Positions 30,201 to 39,092 of a DNA stretch of 64,000 bases are shown piece after piece (within the stretch, counting starts at the first letter, position 1; every line of letters begins with the position of its first letter). Where the stretch lies: the NCBI GenBank assembly GCA_007694165.1, contig RECE01000307.1, forward strand, positions 1 to 64,000, read 5' to 3'. A program made the position numbers and the translations under genes. Source of the stretch: Bacteroidota bacterium. Its GTDB lineage: Bacteria > Bacteroidota > Bacteroidia > Bacteroidales > UBA7960. The notes below the pieces were generated by a model, which saw only the letters and a program-made list of their open reading frames with translations, did no database searches and was not told the origin of the DNA.

Positions 30201-31709
30201 CCTCTGGATGTTGCCTTCAATTATGAAGGGGGCAATCTGCTGCTGACCACCAACCGGATGTTTGAGCAAACCTGGTTTACAGTAAATGAAAAGTTTTATG
30301 TTACTTCCACACCCGCTTATCCCAACCGTACGATACAGTTCAATTCTGATGGGGTAACCATTGACCCGGAAAACCCGCCCACTACCGGAACCATCACCTA
30401 TAGAAATGCACACGCCAACACTACGCTGTATTTTGACGCTGGTTTTGAACCCGAAGATCACACTGTAACCTTCAATGTGGATATGAGCAATGTCCCTTAT
30501 TTGATTTTTGACGGAGACACTGACCATCTCTACATTACCGGAAGCATGCACGACTGGGAAGAACCAGGCAGCAATCCTCCCCATCAATTAATGCAACCTC
30601 ATGCAGAAGATGAAAACATCTATTCCATCACTTTACAACTACAGGCTGGCATGCACGAATACAAGTATTTCATCAACGCAGGATGGGATAATGGAGAATG
30701 GGCAGGAGAGCCCAACAGAACCGTCGAGGTGACAGCAGAGATGACAGTAAACGATGAATTTGCTGTTTTAGAACCCGGAGACCAGCCCTGGCAATATGCA
30801 TGGATACAGTTTATCCATACCGTGGCAGACGCAGAAAACATGGTTATTACCCTCAACGAAAAACCTTTCATCGCTGACCTGCCCTTCCGGTATGCAACGG
30901 AGTATATACCCATTCCGGCAGGGCATGACTTTCTGCTTGAAATAACCGGTAGCGACAAATATTCAGGAAAGACCATCCATGCTGAAAGTGTAAATTTTGA
31001 CCCGGAAGAAACAGGGGTAGCAATAGTGAGTGGGTTGTTGTCAGATGCGCACAACCCCTACATGCCTCTCGCTATAGCATTCCACGAAGGGCGAATGGAA
31101 GCCACTGCGCCCGATAATACCGACATACTGGTATTCCATGGGTCAACAGATGCCCCGGAGGTTAGTGTATGGATGGAAGAGCAGGAAGTGCCGCTCTTCT
31201 CCTTTGAATACGGTGACTTTTCGGGGTATTATGATCTGCCCACTGCTGATTATCTGTTGTATGTGCAGCCAGAGGGAGGAGCAGAAGTTATTTACCTTGC
31301 ACCCCTGGAAACACTAAATCTTCAGGGTGATGCTCTTGTGGTAGTTGCTTCAGGATTTTACGAACCGCAAAACAATCAGGACGGACCCGCTTTCGGATTG
31401 TGGGTTGCCTTACCACAAGGGGGTGCGATGGCAGAGTTAGCCATTTTAACCAGTGTAAGTGAAAATATGCTACCGTCGGGAGACATCAGATTGCATCCCA
31501 ATCCGGCCAGGGACTACGTAAGGATTACATCGGGCAGTCTTATGAGAGAGTTGAAGATTTTCGACATGAATGGCAGGATCCGTATCCATGCAAAACCTTC
31601 TTCAACAGAGTACATTCTCGACACGAAAGAATTTCCGTCTGGCATATTTTTTATCCAGGCAATTTCTGATCATGGATTCAGTGTTGAAAAGCTGATTATA
31701 AAACAATAG
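27210..31709 (+). CDS. T9SS-secreted trypsin-like serine protease with FN3, CUB and carbohydrate-binding-like modules
   Basis: The frame is open from 27135, but ATG at 27210 is chosen because it starts a clean signal peptide (MKRIYTKLILWSGLMIFTLS). The product is 1499 residues. A lysyl-endopeptidase-like trypsin domain (about 220-450) has FLSANHCY (H257), ASDFWLMEF (D301) and GSSGSPIYD (S386), a complete catalytic triad. It is followed by two FN3-like domains (about 470-660), a CUB domain (about 663-780), a CARDB-like domain, the same unnamed module as in the 20440 protein (about 895-1077), a starch-binding/E-set-like domain (about 1083-1187, YITGSMHDWEE), two DUF4397-like domains and a type A T9SS sorting domain (LHPNPARDYVRI). 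It is probably an extracellular endopeptidase; substrate unknown. Confidence 0.88.
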   Translation: MKRIYTKLILWSGLMIFTLSTLDAQINQGGIPLGLQPKFKSHLSIPQTAMMKEVDVQKLREEDKIMDTIRDIPFRFGENLYVSLNPENSGTWDYLEDGSRIWRLSVLSKGAVSINLTFDQYHLPPEARLFVYTPDGNQVIGAFTHHNNQDDGYFATTLLPGDEVIIEYSEPADVAFKGEINLWQVTHGYRGPGEYFAKGFGDAGACNINVACPESAGWEDQIRSSAMLVTGGNGFCSGSLINNTENDGTPYFLSANHCYRNPSTVVFWFNWQSETCANPPTIPPHDAMSGATDKARHAASDFWLMEFNQPIPEEYNVYFSGWNRSLAATIDGVVVGIHHPRADIKKFSWADGGVQAASYLGAPGSGTSHWRVGPWSGGTTTEPGSSGSPIYDPQGRILGQLHGGYAACGNLDPDWYGRIGTSWTGGGTDATRLSTWLDPNNTGVEAIFGFDPILDAAEPEAPAAIADLNIVAGDQGALSAALAWTNPSLTFEGETLTQLDTIKIFRAGELIHTILEPVIGAELQYTDNDITEAGNYTYTLRAYNAFGSSPPANFTLYIGPDVPAAVSNIELIDLDNEGFLTWDAPQEGLNGGYFLPASITEYQITRNPDGAEFTIDAPQTEFLDQTLPGIGFYSYTIVAVNDVGEGGSATSNEVLLAAEGAVFMFNGTVTTCEGTFFDSGGPDSDYQNNENLTLTFFPETEGAKINMQFTSFNTESNYDFLYVYDGDEAIESYLLGQFSGVGVPPLLADITSTHVTGALTFRFTSDFSVTRPGWQANISCFIPSDDDLSASAITGNTTPSVGIESVYTITINNLGFVEQDTYLVRLITDGDEILASVPGQLIQPGQQLTFPLAWTPNQSHEGNMTLYGEVMLEGDANPGNNITSPLHINVLPEGIQAITIGTGNELPAYRIPFDFYWRNSLAQTIYYEEEIQISEGLITGIAFYNNFATNLPGKEIRIYMQNTELEEMTAGFVSVSDDNLVFQGTVDFPSGENNIFIPLDVAFNYEGGNLLLTTNRMFEQTWFTVNEKFYVTSTPAYPNRTIQFNSDGVTIDPENPPTTGTITYRNAHANTTLYFDAGFEPEDHTVTFNVDMSNVPYLIFDGDTDHLYITGSMHDWEEPGSNPPHQLMQPHAEDENIYSITLQLQAGMHEYKYFINAGWDNGEWAGEPNRTVEVTAEMTVNDEFAVLEPGDQPWQYAWIQFIHTVADAENMVITLNEKPFIADLPFRYATEYIPIPAGHDFLLEITGSDKYSGKTIHAESVNFDPEETGVAIVSGLLSDAHNPYMPLAIAFHEGRMEATAPDNTDILVFHGSTDAPEVSVWMEEQEVPLFSFEYGDFSGYYDLPTADYLLYVQPEGGAEVIYLAPLETLNLQGDALVVVASGFYEPQNNQDGPAFGLWVALPQGGAMAELAILTSVSENMLPSGDIRLHPNPARDYVRITSGSLMRELKIFDMNGRIRIHAKPSSTEYILDTKEFPSGIFFIQAISDHGFSVEKLIIKQ

Positions 31710-31736
31710 AAATACGATCATTTTACCCACCCATCT

Positions 31737-31766
31737 AAAAAAGGCGCATGATTGCGCCTTTTTTTT
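31737..31766 (+). terminator. Intrinsic terminator after the protease gene
   Basis: GGCGCA (31743-31748) pairs with TGCGCC (31753-31758) around TGAT, lengthened by six A-T pairs, and ends in eight Ts. Confidence 0.9.
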
Positions 31767-31856
31767 GTTTTCATCCCCAATGACGGCCCTTTTCACCCCG
31801 AAAAAAAACAGGTAAAAACAACCGGTAGAAATATGCATATTTTACGCGAAAATATC

Positions 31857-31896
31857 AGGAGTTTACGCTGTTGTATTAAGGGTTTAAGGAGTTTAC
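31857..31896 (+). repeat. 10-bp direct repeat AGGAGTTTAC, candidate operator
   Basis: AGGAGTTTAC occurs at 31857-31866 and again at 31887-31896, exactly 30 bp apart (close to three helical turns). One copy lies just upstream of the candidate -33 element and the other overlaps the -7 box, the geometry of an operator or activator site. Confidence 0.45.
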
Positions 31897-31901
31897 TTTT
31901 G
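31870..31901 (+). promoter_or_regulatory. Candidate promoter of the giant PKD-protein operon
   Basis: GTTG (31870-31873, 3 of 4 to TTTG), a 20-nt spacer, then TACTTTTG (31894-31901), an exact TAnnTTTG. Transcription would start near 31908, about 100 nt before the first gene. Confidence 0.5.
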
Positions 31902-32010
31902 TTATGTATGGTGATAATACAGACTAACAACACCATGAAAATCAAATATTTCAGCCAAACTTTAAGAAAGTTACAACAAAAAAACAAAATAGCCACATAT
32001 CCGAAATCAG

Positions 32011-35000
32011 ATGAAGAAGTTTTTTACTTTTACAATTCTGCTTCTGCTTATTTTGAGCTTCCGCCCGGGCAAAATACAGGCCCAGACGGATACGGAGTTT
32101 TGGTTTGCGGTGCCCAAATTAACTGAGGGACATGGCTGGGCCGGCCGTAAATTCTATTTTCGTTTTGCCAACCTGAACCTGGCTAACACTATTACCATCT
32201 CAATGCCGGCTAACCCTGCTTTTGAGCCTATTGTTGCAAACCTTGCCCCCAATGAGGCAGCCACTGTGGAAGTAACAGATCTTATTCTTCAGCTCTGGTC
32301 AACCAATCCCAACCAGATATATAACCGGGGGATACTCATTCAGGCAACCAACTATACTACCGCTTATTTTGAAGTGGGAACACATTTCAACCCTGACATT
32401 TTCGCTCTCAAGGGAAGAAACTCCCTGGGCACTGATTTCTATGTGCCTTTTCAGGATCGCTTCCACAACGGAGACATGTACAATCCCCGCCCATATTCGG
32501 GCATCTACATTGTCGCCACCCAGGACATGACCACTGTTACCATAACCCCTACCAACAATGTTTTTCCCGGACGACCCGCAGGTTTACCATTTGATACCAT
32601 TTTGAATAGGGGACAAACCATTGGCATTGTTCCTGAAGATTATGCCAACACCGGAACTCTTGCACAAAACCGGCTGGGAGGAACCCGTGTAGAATCAGAT
32701 AAACCCATAGCAATAACCACCAGCGATGACTCTGTAAACTCTTCAGTACCCAATGGATGGGGAGGTTGTCGGGATCTCATCGGAGATCAACTGGTTCCGG
32801 TATCCATTATCGGCACAGAATATATTGCCATGAAAGGCCGCATCGGAGTAGGTGGAGCAAACAATATGCAGGAATTCTTTTATGTTCTGGGAACACAAAA
32901 CGATACCCAGGTATTCATTGATGGGGTTTTAGAAGCGATCATCCAGCCGGGAGAACAGTTAAGATGGAGGTTTACCCAGCAAAACCATCACATTGAAACA
33001 TCTGAGAAAGCTTATGTATATCATGTGGCAGGTTTTGGCTGCGAAATGGGTGGAGCAGTTTTACCCCCTATTAATGTGTGCACAGGTAGTACAAAAGTTT
33101 CTTTTACCCGCTCCAAAGGAGAGAGTTTTTTCCTGAATATCCTTGTGAGAGCCGGAGCCCAGGATGGATTTATTTTTAACGGAGATGGCCCCAACACGGT
33201 AATCAAGGCCAGCGACTTTGAAGTCGTTCCCGGCACCACCAACTGGCTGGCTGCCGAATACGAGATGACACAGGCACAGGTGCCGGTAGGAGTTGCAAGC
33301 CTGATAGAGAATACCAAGGATGTCTTTCACCTGGGAATCATCAATGGAGGGCCCGGCTCCGGAACCATGTACGGCTATTTCTCTGACTTTAACGAACTCA
33401 ATATCAAAGCCAATATTTCGGGCGCCGGCTCTGGGCACAGAGCTTGTTTCGGAGATCCAGTTCAGCTCATTGCCCAGGGAGGCGTTAATTACCAATGGTA
33501 TCCTCCCGATTTTCTTGACGACCCTACAAGTGCCACCCCCATTGCTCTTCCTGAGACTTCCATTAAATATACAGTAACGGTGAGTGGTGCCTGCAAAATG
33601 AAAGACTCCACCAGTGTATTTATCACCCTTTACGGTCCGGCCATGGCAGCCTTCACCATTGATGAAGCCGAAGGTTGTTCGCCATTTGACCTGAACGTAA
33701 TCAACGAATCGTACGGTATATCCAACTATTCCTGGCGCATGGGTGATGGAACCGTTTATACTACAGGGGCCGAAGAATTTAACCATACTTATATCAACAA
33801 CACCGATGAGCCAATAATCCGGGAGCTGATGCTGGTGGGCAGATATTCCATGTGTCGCGACACGATGCTTACCCACATTACCGTTTACCCTGAAGTGGAG
33901 GCAGATGTTCAGGCAGATATTGTAAGTGGATGTGCACCACTGACCGTGAACTTTGACAACGATTCACGGGGCGCAGAAACGTATCACTGGAAATTTGGCG
34001 ACAATGCATCTTCTACCCAAAAGGAGCCTCAACATGTATTCCACAACTTCACCAATCAGGTAATCACCTATTACGTGGAAATGAGTGCAATTTCCAAATG
34101 GGGATGCACCTCAGACACCATTATTCCCATAACGGTAAAACCCTATATTGAGGCGGGCTTTAACTTTGACCCGCCTGTTCATTGCAGTCCTTACGATACG
34201 GAATTCAGCAATACTTCTTTTGGCGCCACTTCAAACCTTTGGAGTTTTGACGGAGGAGCCAATTTCGAAGCAATTGACCAGGCACAGTTCATCCAGACCT
34301 TTGAAAACAATGGTACAACTCCTGAAACATTTGAAATATGGCTGGTAACAGAAAATGATTTTGGATGTATCAGCACTTTAGAAAAAACACTTACGGTAAA
34401 TCCAAAAATCACTGCCAACTTCAGCACCACTGTTGTGGAAGGATGTAACCCGCTGCTGGTGGAGTTTAACAACCTTTCCAACGAGGTAGCAACCCAGTTT
34501 CTGTGGGAATTTGACCATCAGGCGGGGACCTCCTCTGAACAAAATCCGGAAATTTTGTTTGAGAACGCCGACCTGAATGAAAGCGCTGTTTATAATGTCA
34601 GACTCACCGCAACATCCAATGAATTTTGCCAGGATGTGATTGAAAAACAGATAACAGTATATCCAAGAATTGAAGCAGGCTTTACCTTCGAATACACATC
34701 TTACTGCACCCCCCAGGAAGTTACCTTCCTCAACACCAGTGTGGGAGGTGAGGATTTCCTGTGGGATTTCGGTGACGGGAATACTGTTGAAAGCTCAGGC
34801 GATGATATTTCTCATCAGTTCGTTAATACCACAGACAGCGATATCATCTATCCTGTGACCCTATACATTGAGAATGCCAGCGGCTGCCGTGACTCCATTG
34901 TCAGGAATATAACCATTTACCCGCAAATAGCGGCTGACTTTGACATGGTGACATCGGGATGTCATCCCCTGGAGGTGACCTTTGAAAATCATTCTATTGG

Positions 35001-37797
35001 AGCTTCCAACTATTTGTGGAGCTTTGGCGATGGTGGAACTTCTCACCAGCAAACTCCGTCACGGATTTTCACCAACACCAGCCACCTGGAAAGCAAGACC
35101 TACACGGTATCACTGAAAGCCGAATCACAGTTTGGATGCATCCATACCATGGTAAAAGAAATAACGGTACATCCAAAGCCCATGGCTTCTTATGCAATGT
35201 CTGATACTTACGGATGTGCCCCTCTGCTTGCGCACTTTACTCCCAATTCTGTTGGTGCCAATCTGTATCACTGGAATTTCGGCGATGGTACCAACGAAAC
35301 CACCAGCACAGGAAATGTTGCTCACACCTATTATAACAACAACAATGGAGCTGCAAATTATACAAGCAGGCTGATTGCAGAAAATCAGTTTGGCTGTAAG
35401 GATACCATTGAAAAAAGCATTCAGGTCTATCCTGAGATTACTGCGGGCATAACGCTATCAGACATCAGCGGCTGCCATCCCCTGGAGATAGAAATTCTGA
35501 ATACTTCTCAGGGAGCATCAGCCGACACACCGTTCTTCTGGAATTTTGGAGATGGCAACCATTCAACAAGTCAGGAAACAACACAGGCCTATACATTTGA
35601 GAACTTCAGCCATACCCAAACCAGGGATTTTACCATCCGCCTCAGGGCAGAATCTTCGTATGGTTGTAAAGATTCAACCCAAACCACTGTTACTGTATTC
35701 CCAAAACCGGCGGCAGCTTTCGCTCCATTGGTAACTGAAGGGTGTTCACCACTGCCAGTCACCTTCAGCGACTCTTCCATCGGGGCCCTTGAATACAGCT
35801 GGCATTTTGGAGATGGAAATGTTTCCTCTCAAACCGGCAATGCTCAGCACACTTTTCACCAGCCACACGATATGGGCATTGGTGTTTTCCCCATAGGTCT
35901 CACCATCGAGAACCAGCACGGCTGCACCGACTCTACCTATAGCCAGGTAACTGTCTTTCCTGAAATTACAGCAGAATTTGAAGCCATTACAGAGGGGTGT
36001 CACCCTCTGCAGGTAAGCTTCACCAATTTATCCCTGGGAGAACATACACGCAACTGGACTTTTGGAGAGGGATCTACCTCGGGGCATGAAAACCCCGAAT
36101 ACTTCTTCACCAATGAAAGCTATACCGACATCAAGAACTATACGGTCAGTCTTCTCAATTCATCTGTTTATGGATGTGAAGCACAAACCAGCCAAATCAT
36201 AACTGTATTCCCCAAGCCCATGTCTGCCTTTTCGGTAAACCTGGATGAAGGATGTTCGCCATTTCTTGTAGAAATAGAGAACCTTTCCATCGGAGGTGAT
36301 GAGTTTGAGTGGAACCTTGGAGGTCAAAGCAGCAATGAACACCAGCCTGTATTTGAACATACATTCTCCAACTTACAGGAAATACCTTTGCAATACCTGC
36401 TCAACCTTAAAACCATCAATGAATATGGTTGCTGGAGGGAGTCTTTTCAGCAGGTAAAGGTATACCCAGAAGTGGTAGCCGGTTTCAGTGCAGACAATGT
36501 GCTCATGAAAGGGTGCAACCCATTGCCTCTTTCCTTCATCAACCAGTCTGAAAGAGCCCATCAATACAGCTGGGACTTTGCTGATGGCAATTCTTCCGTA
36601 ATGCCCGAGCCGAACAATACCTTTTACACGCCTGGCACTCAGGAGACCACTTACGACATCCGGTTGCTTGCGACATCCGTTTATGGTTGCCAGGACAGCA
36701 TTTTGCGCCAGGCAAAGGTTTATCCGGTGCCTGTGGCAGACTTTTTCCTCAACCCCTATGCGCAAACTTACCCCAGCAAAAGCATCCGGGCCAATAATCT
36801 CAGTGCTCCCGGAAACTGGAACTTTACCTGGAACATGGGAGATGGCACCATTCTTCATTCAGGCAACTGGGAAACCATCGAACATGAATACACCTGGCCT
36901 GCAGGAGATTACGCAACAAAGTATTACAATGTAAGCCTGAAAGCGGCAAATGATTTTTGCCATGACAGCCTTAGCCAGACCATAGTGGTTCACGCACCTT
37001 TTCCTGAGGTAGGATTCGAGCCGGCAGCTGAAGGATGTCCACCCATGGAGGTTCGATTCAAGAATGAATCTCAATATGGGCTTGAATATTTCTGGGATTT
37101 CGACGATGGCAATTTTTCTCATCTTGAAAATCCGGTACATACTTTTTACGAGTCCGGCATTTACCATGTTAAACTTCTTGTAAGCGGTGAAGGTGGCATT
37201 GATTCAACCTACCAGCAAATCACTGTTTTTGAAATGCCAAAGGCGAACTTCAGGGTATCTCCCGAAGTGGTTCAACTTCCCTATGAATCAGTAAGAATGA
37301 TCAATCTTTCGAGCCTGGCTGCTTATTATGAATGGCACATGGGAGATGGCAGTGTTTATTACGATTTTGAACCGGAGCACAAATACGAACAACCGGGAGA
37401 ATATGACATCCGCCTGAGAGTAGGCACCAACACATTTCCCCAGTGCTTTGATGAAATAACCAAGGAAAGTGCTGCTAAGGCTGAGCAGGAATGTCAGATA
37501 ATTTTTCCGGATGCATTTACGCCCAACACCAGCGGTCCGGGAGATGGAACTTACATTATCAATGATCCGGCAAACCATGTTTTTTACCCCATTCACACGG
37601 GCATCAAGGATTACCAGCTGGTCATTTACAACCGGTGGGGTGAATTTCTTTTCAGAAGCACTGACATCAATATTGGCTGGGATGGTTATTACCGCGGCAA
37701 ATTATCATCCATGGATGTTTACGTCTGGAAGGTAAAAGCCACCTGCCACAGCGGCAAGGAGATCGAAAAAGCAGGAGATGTAACATTGTATCGTTAA
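32011..37797 (+). CDS. Giant PKD-repeat surface protein 1 (IgGFc-binding-like N-terminus, type B T9SS domain)
   Basis: A 1928-residue exported protein. After the signal peptide (1-24), residues about 27-465 resemble the N-terminal domain of IgGFc-binding proteins (TDTEFWFAVPKL...; repeated SDKPIAITTSDDS-type beta strands). An Ig-like domain follows at about 467-548. Fifteen PKD-type domains then run from about 549 to 1820, most with the pattern GC-x-P...NxSxGAxxYxWxFGDG and a second Cys before the terminal strand, so one disulfide per domain is likely. The last 100 residues are a type B, gliding-motility-associated C-terminal domain (FPDAFTPN...YNRWGEFLF...GWDGYYRGK). It is the first gene of a five-gene unit, 47 bp before a PorP/SprF gene. 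It is probably an adhesin or surface filament exported by the T9SS; the ligand is unknown. Confidence 0.88.
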   Translation: MKKFFTFTILLLLILSFRPGKIQAQTDTEFWFAVPKLTEGHGWAGRKFYFRFANLNLANTITISMPANPAFEPIVANLAPNEAATVEVTDLILQLWSTNPNQIYNRGILIQATNYTTAYFEVGTHFNPDIFALKGRNSLGTDFYVPFQDRFHNGDMYNPRPYSGIYIVATQDMTTVTITPTNNVFPGRPAGLPFDTILNRGQTIGIVPEDYANTGTLAQNRLGGTRVESDKPIAITTSDDSVNSSVPNGWGGCRDLIGDQLVPVSIIGTEYIAMKGRIGVGGANNMQEFFYVLGTQNDTQVFIDGVLEAIIQPGEQLRWRFTQQNHHIETSEKAYVYHVAGFGCEMGGAVLPPINVCTGSTKVSFTRSKGESFFLNILVRAGAQDGFIFNGDGPNTVIKASDFEVVPGTTNWLAAEYEMTQAQVPVGVASLIENTKDVFHLGIINGGPGSGTMYGYFSDFNELNIKANISGAGSGHRACFGDPVQLIAQGGVNYQWYPPDFLDDPTSATPIALPETSIKYTVTVSGACKMKDSTSVFITLYGPAMAAFTIDEAEGCSPFDLNVINESYGISNYSWRMGDGTVYTTGAEEFNHTYINNTDEPIIRELMLVGRYSMCRDTMLTHITVYPEVEADVQADIVSGCAPLTVNFDNDSRGAETYHWKFGDNASSTQKEPQHVFHNFTNQVITYYVEMSAISKWGCTSDTIIPITVKPYIEAGFNFDPPVHCSPYDTEFSNTSFGATSNLWSFDGGANFEAIDQAQFIQTFENNGTTPETFEIWLVTENDFGCISTLEKTLTVNPKITANFSTTVVEGCNPLLVEFNNLSNEVATQFLWEFDHQAGTSSEQNPEILFENADLNESAVYNVRLTATSNEFCQDVIEKQITVYPRIEAGFTFEYTSYCTPQEVTFLNTSVGGEDFLWDFGDGNTVESSGDDISHQFVNTTDSDIIYPVTLYIENASGCRDSIVRNITIYPQIAADFDMVTSGCHPLEVTFENHSIGASNYLWSFGDGGTSHQQTPSRIFTNTSHLESKTYTVSLKAESQFGCIHTMVKEITVHPKPMASYAMSDTYGCAPLLAHFTPNSVGANLYHWNFGDGTNETTSTGNVAHTYYNNNNGAANYTSRLIAENQFGCKDTIEKSIQVYPEITAGITLSDISGCHPLEIEILNTSQGASADTPFFWNFGDGNHSTSQETTQAYTFENFSHTQTRDFTIRLRAESSYGCKDSTQTTVTVFPKPAAAFAPLVTEGCSPLPVTFSDSSIGALEYSWHFGDGNVSSQTGNAQHTFHQPHDMGIGVFPIGLTIENQHGCTDSTYSQVTVFPEITAEFEAITEGCHPLQVSFTNLSLGEHTRNWTFGEGSTSGHENPEYFFTNESYTDIKNYTVSLLNSSVYGCEAQTSQIITVFPKPMSAFSVNLDEGCSPFLVEIENLSIGGDEFEWNLGGQSSNEHQPVFEHTFSNLQEIPLQYLLNLKTINEYGCWRESFQQVKVYPEVVAGFSADNVLMKGCNPLPLSFINQSERAHQYSWDFADGNSSVMPEPNNTFYTPGTQETTYDIRLLATSVYGCQDSILRQAKVYPVPVADFFLNPYAQTYPSKSIRANNLSAPGNWNFTWNMGDGTILHSGNWETIEHEYTWPAGDYATKYYNVSLKAANDFCHDSLSQTIVVHAPFPEVGFEPAAEGCPPMEVRFKNESQYGLEYFWDFDDGNFSHLENPVHTFYESGIYHVKLLVSGEGGIDSTYQQITVFEMPKANFRVSPEVVQLPYESVRMINLSSLAAYYEWHMGDGSVYYDFEPEHKYEQPGEYDIRLRVGTNTFPQCFDEITKESAAKAEQECQIIFPDAFTPNTSGPGDGTYIINDPANHVFYPIHTGIKDYQLVIYNRWGEFLFRSTDINIGWDGYYRGKLSSMDVYVWKVKATCHSGKEIEKAGDVTLYR

Positions 37798-37844
37798 CCG
37801 GCATCGAAGCAGGACAAAAAAATTAACAACTAAAATATATACCC

Positions 37845-38888
37845 ATGAAAAGAGCAATACCAAAATACGGCACAAAGGGGTTCATACCAGTTTGGGTATG
37901 CATCGTGCTTTTGTGCGCAGGCTCTTTCAGTTTGCGGGCACAGGCACCCCAGTTTTCGCAGTTTTATGCGGCACCGCTTTACCTGGCACCTTCCTTTGCC
38001 GGATCTACCGATGGTAGTCGACTTGTGTTAAACTATCGCAATCAATGGCCGCAATTACCAGGGGCTTTTGTAACCTATGCCTTCTCCTTCGATCATTATT
38101 TTCACAACTATCGCAGTGGAGTTGGAATCCTCATGTTTCGCGATCAGGCAGGTACCGGCCGTTTGGCAACTACTCACGGCGGTCTTGTTTACTCTTACAA
38201 TTTTAAGATTGACCAGAACTGGACCCTCAGACCCGGCATGCAGTTTATGTATGCACAGCGTACAGTAGATTTTCACCGCCATACTTTTGGCGATCAGATT
38301 ACTCTCGATGAAATCCTTCCCACTACCATGGTGCCAAATCCTCTGGAAAGAGTAGGATATTTTGATGCCTCCTCCTCAATGCTGGCTTACAGTCGCAACA
38401 TTTGGGCCGGACTTGCCGTGGATCATATGATGCAGCCCAACCAGTCCATGACCCAGGAAGAAAGCAGAATTCCAATGAAGTTTTCTCTCTTTGGAGGTTA
38501 CAGATACTATTTTGGAGGGAGCTACTCCCAGCAGGTTCAGGAAAGCATTTCACTGGCCATGATATACAAAAACCAGGGCAAATTTAACCAGCTGGATGCC
38601 GGTGTATACTGGTCTCGCGATCCCATTTCATTAGGATTGCTCTATAGAGGCATTCCCTTTTTCAACAACCATGTGCATGGCATATTCAATAACGATGCAC
38701 TGGTATTAATGGGAGGATTAAGAACCAACAACATGCGCATAGGGTATAGCTATGACTTCACCATCAGCCGCCTGATCAACTCTACTGGCGGGGCGCACGA
38801 AATCTCCATCATCTATCAGTTTAACCAGGGTGCACCTTCCAAACGACAAGGATCAATACCTTGTCCTGATGCACAAATGTACTGGTAA
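37845..38888 (+). CDS. PorP/SprF family outer-membrane protein 1
   Basis: A 347-residue predicted beta-barrel. The signal peptide extends to about residue 33 (LLCAGSFSLRAQA). The mature start has the family signature PQFSQFYAAPLYLAPSFAG, then LVLNYRNQWPQLPG, and the C-terminal RIGYSYDFTISRL...GGAHEISI strands. In Flavobacterium johnsoniae the relative SprF is needed for secretion of the giant adhesin SprB, which has a type B sorting domain; sprF-like genes typically sit beside their substrate genes, as here. It lies between giant proteins 1 and 2 and next to a close paralogue. By inference it receives, shuttles or anchors one or more of the three giant proteins. Confidence 0.93.
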   Translation: MKRAIPKYGTKGFIPVWVCIVLLCAGSFSLRAQAPQFSQFYAAPLYLAPSFAGSTDGSRLVLNYRNQWPQLPGAFVTYAFSFDHYFHNYRSGVGILMFRDQAGTGRLATTHGGLVYSYNFKIDQNWTLRPGMQFMYAQRTVDFHRHTFGDQITLDEILPTTMVPNPLERVGYFDASSSMLAYSRNIWAGLAVDHMMQPNQSMTQEESRIPMKFSLFGGYRYYFGGSYSQQVQESISLAMIYKNQGKFNQLDAGVYWSRDPISLGLLYRGIPFFNNHVHGIFNNDALVLMGGLRTNNMRIGYSYDFTISRLINSTGGAHEISIIYQFNQGAPSKRQGSIPCPDAQMYW

Positions 38889-39012
38889 CAGCAAATAAAT
38901 TGCACTTTACTCCTGTTCCGTTTACCCCTGATGGCTGCTGAAAAATGGCCGTTCGGGGTTTTAACATCCTTAACCTTTTTTTGGAAAACGGGAGTTTTTT
39001 CCTGTTTTTTCA

Positions 39013-39020
39013 TAACTTTG
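39013..39020 (+). promoter_or_regulatory. Candidate internal -7 box before the second PorP/SprF gene
   Basis: TAACTTTG matches TAnnTTTG, 73 bp before ATG 39093, in the largest gap (204 bp) of the five-gene unit. The -33 element is poor, with TTTG at 38980 too far upstream. Confidence 0.3.
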
Positions 39021-39092
39021 CGAAAAATAAAACCAAACCAACACCTTTAACATATTTACAAACAAAACATTCAGACTAACCGGGAGTAAGGT

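Larger units (their letters stand above)
31767..32010. other. Leader and control region of the giant PKD-protein operon
   Basis: About 245 bp holding a promoter candidate and a direct repeat (listed separately). The remaining leader of about 100 nt before ATG 32011 is A-rich, with no stable hairpin seen. Confidence 0.55.
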
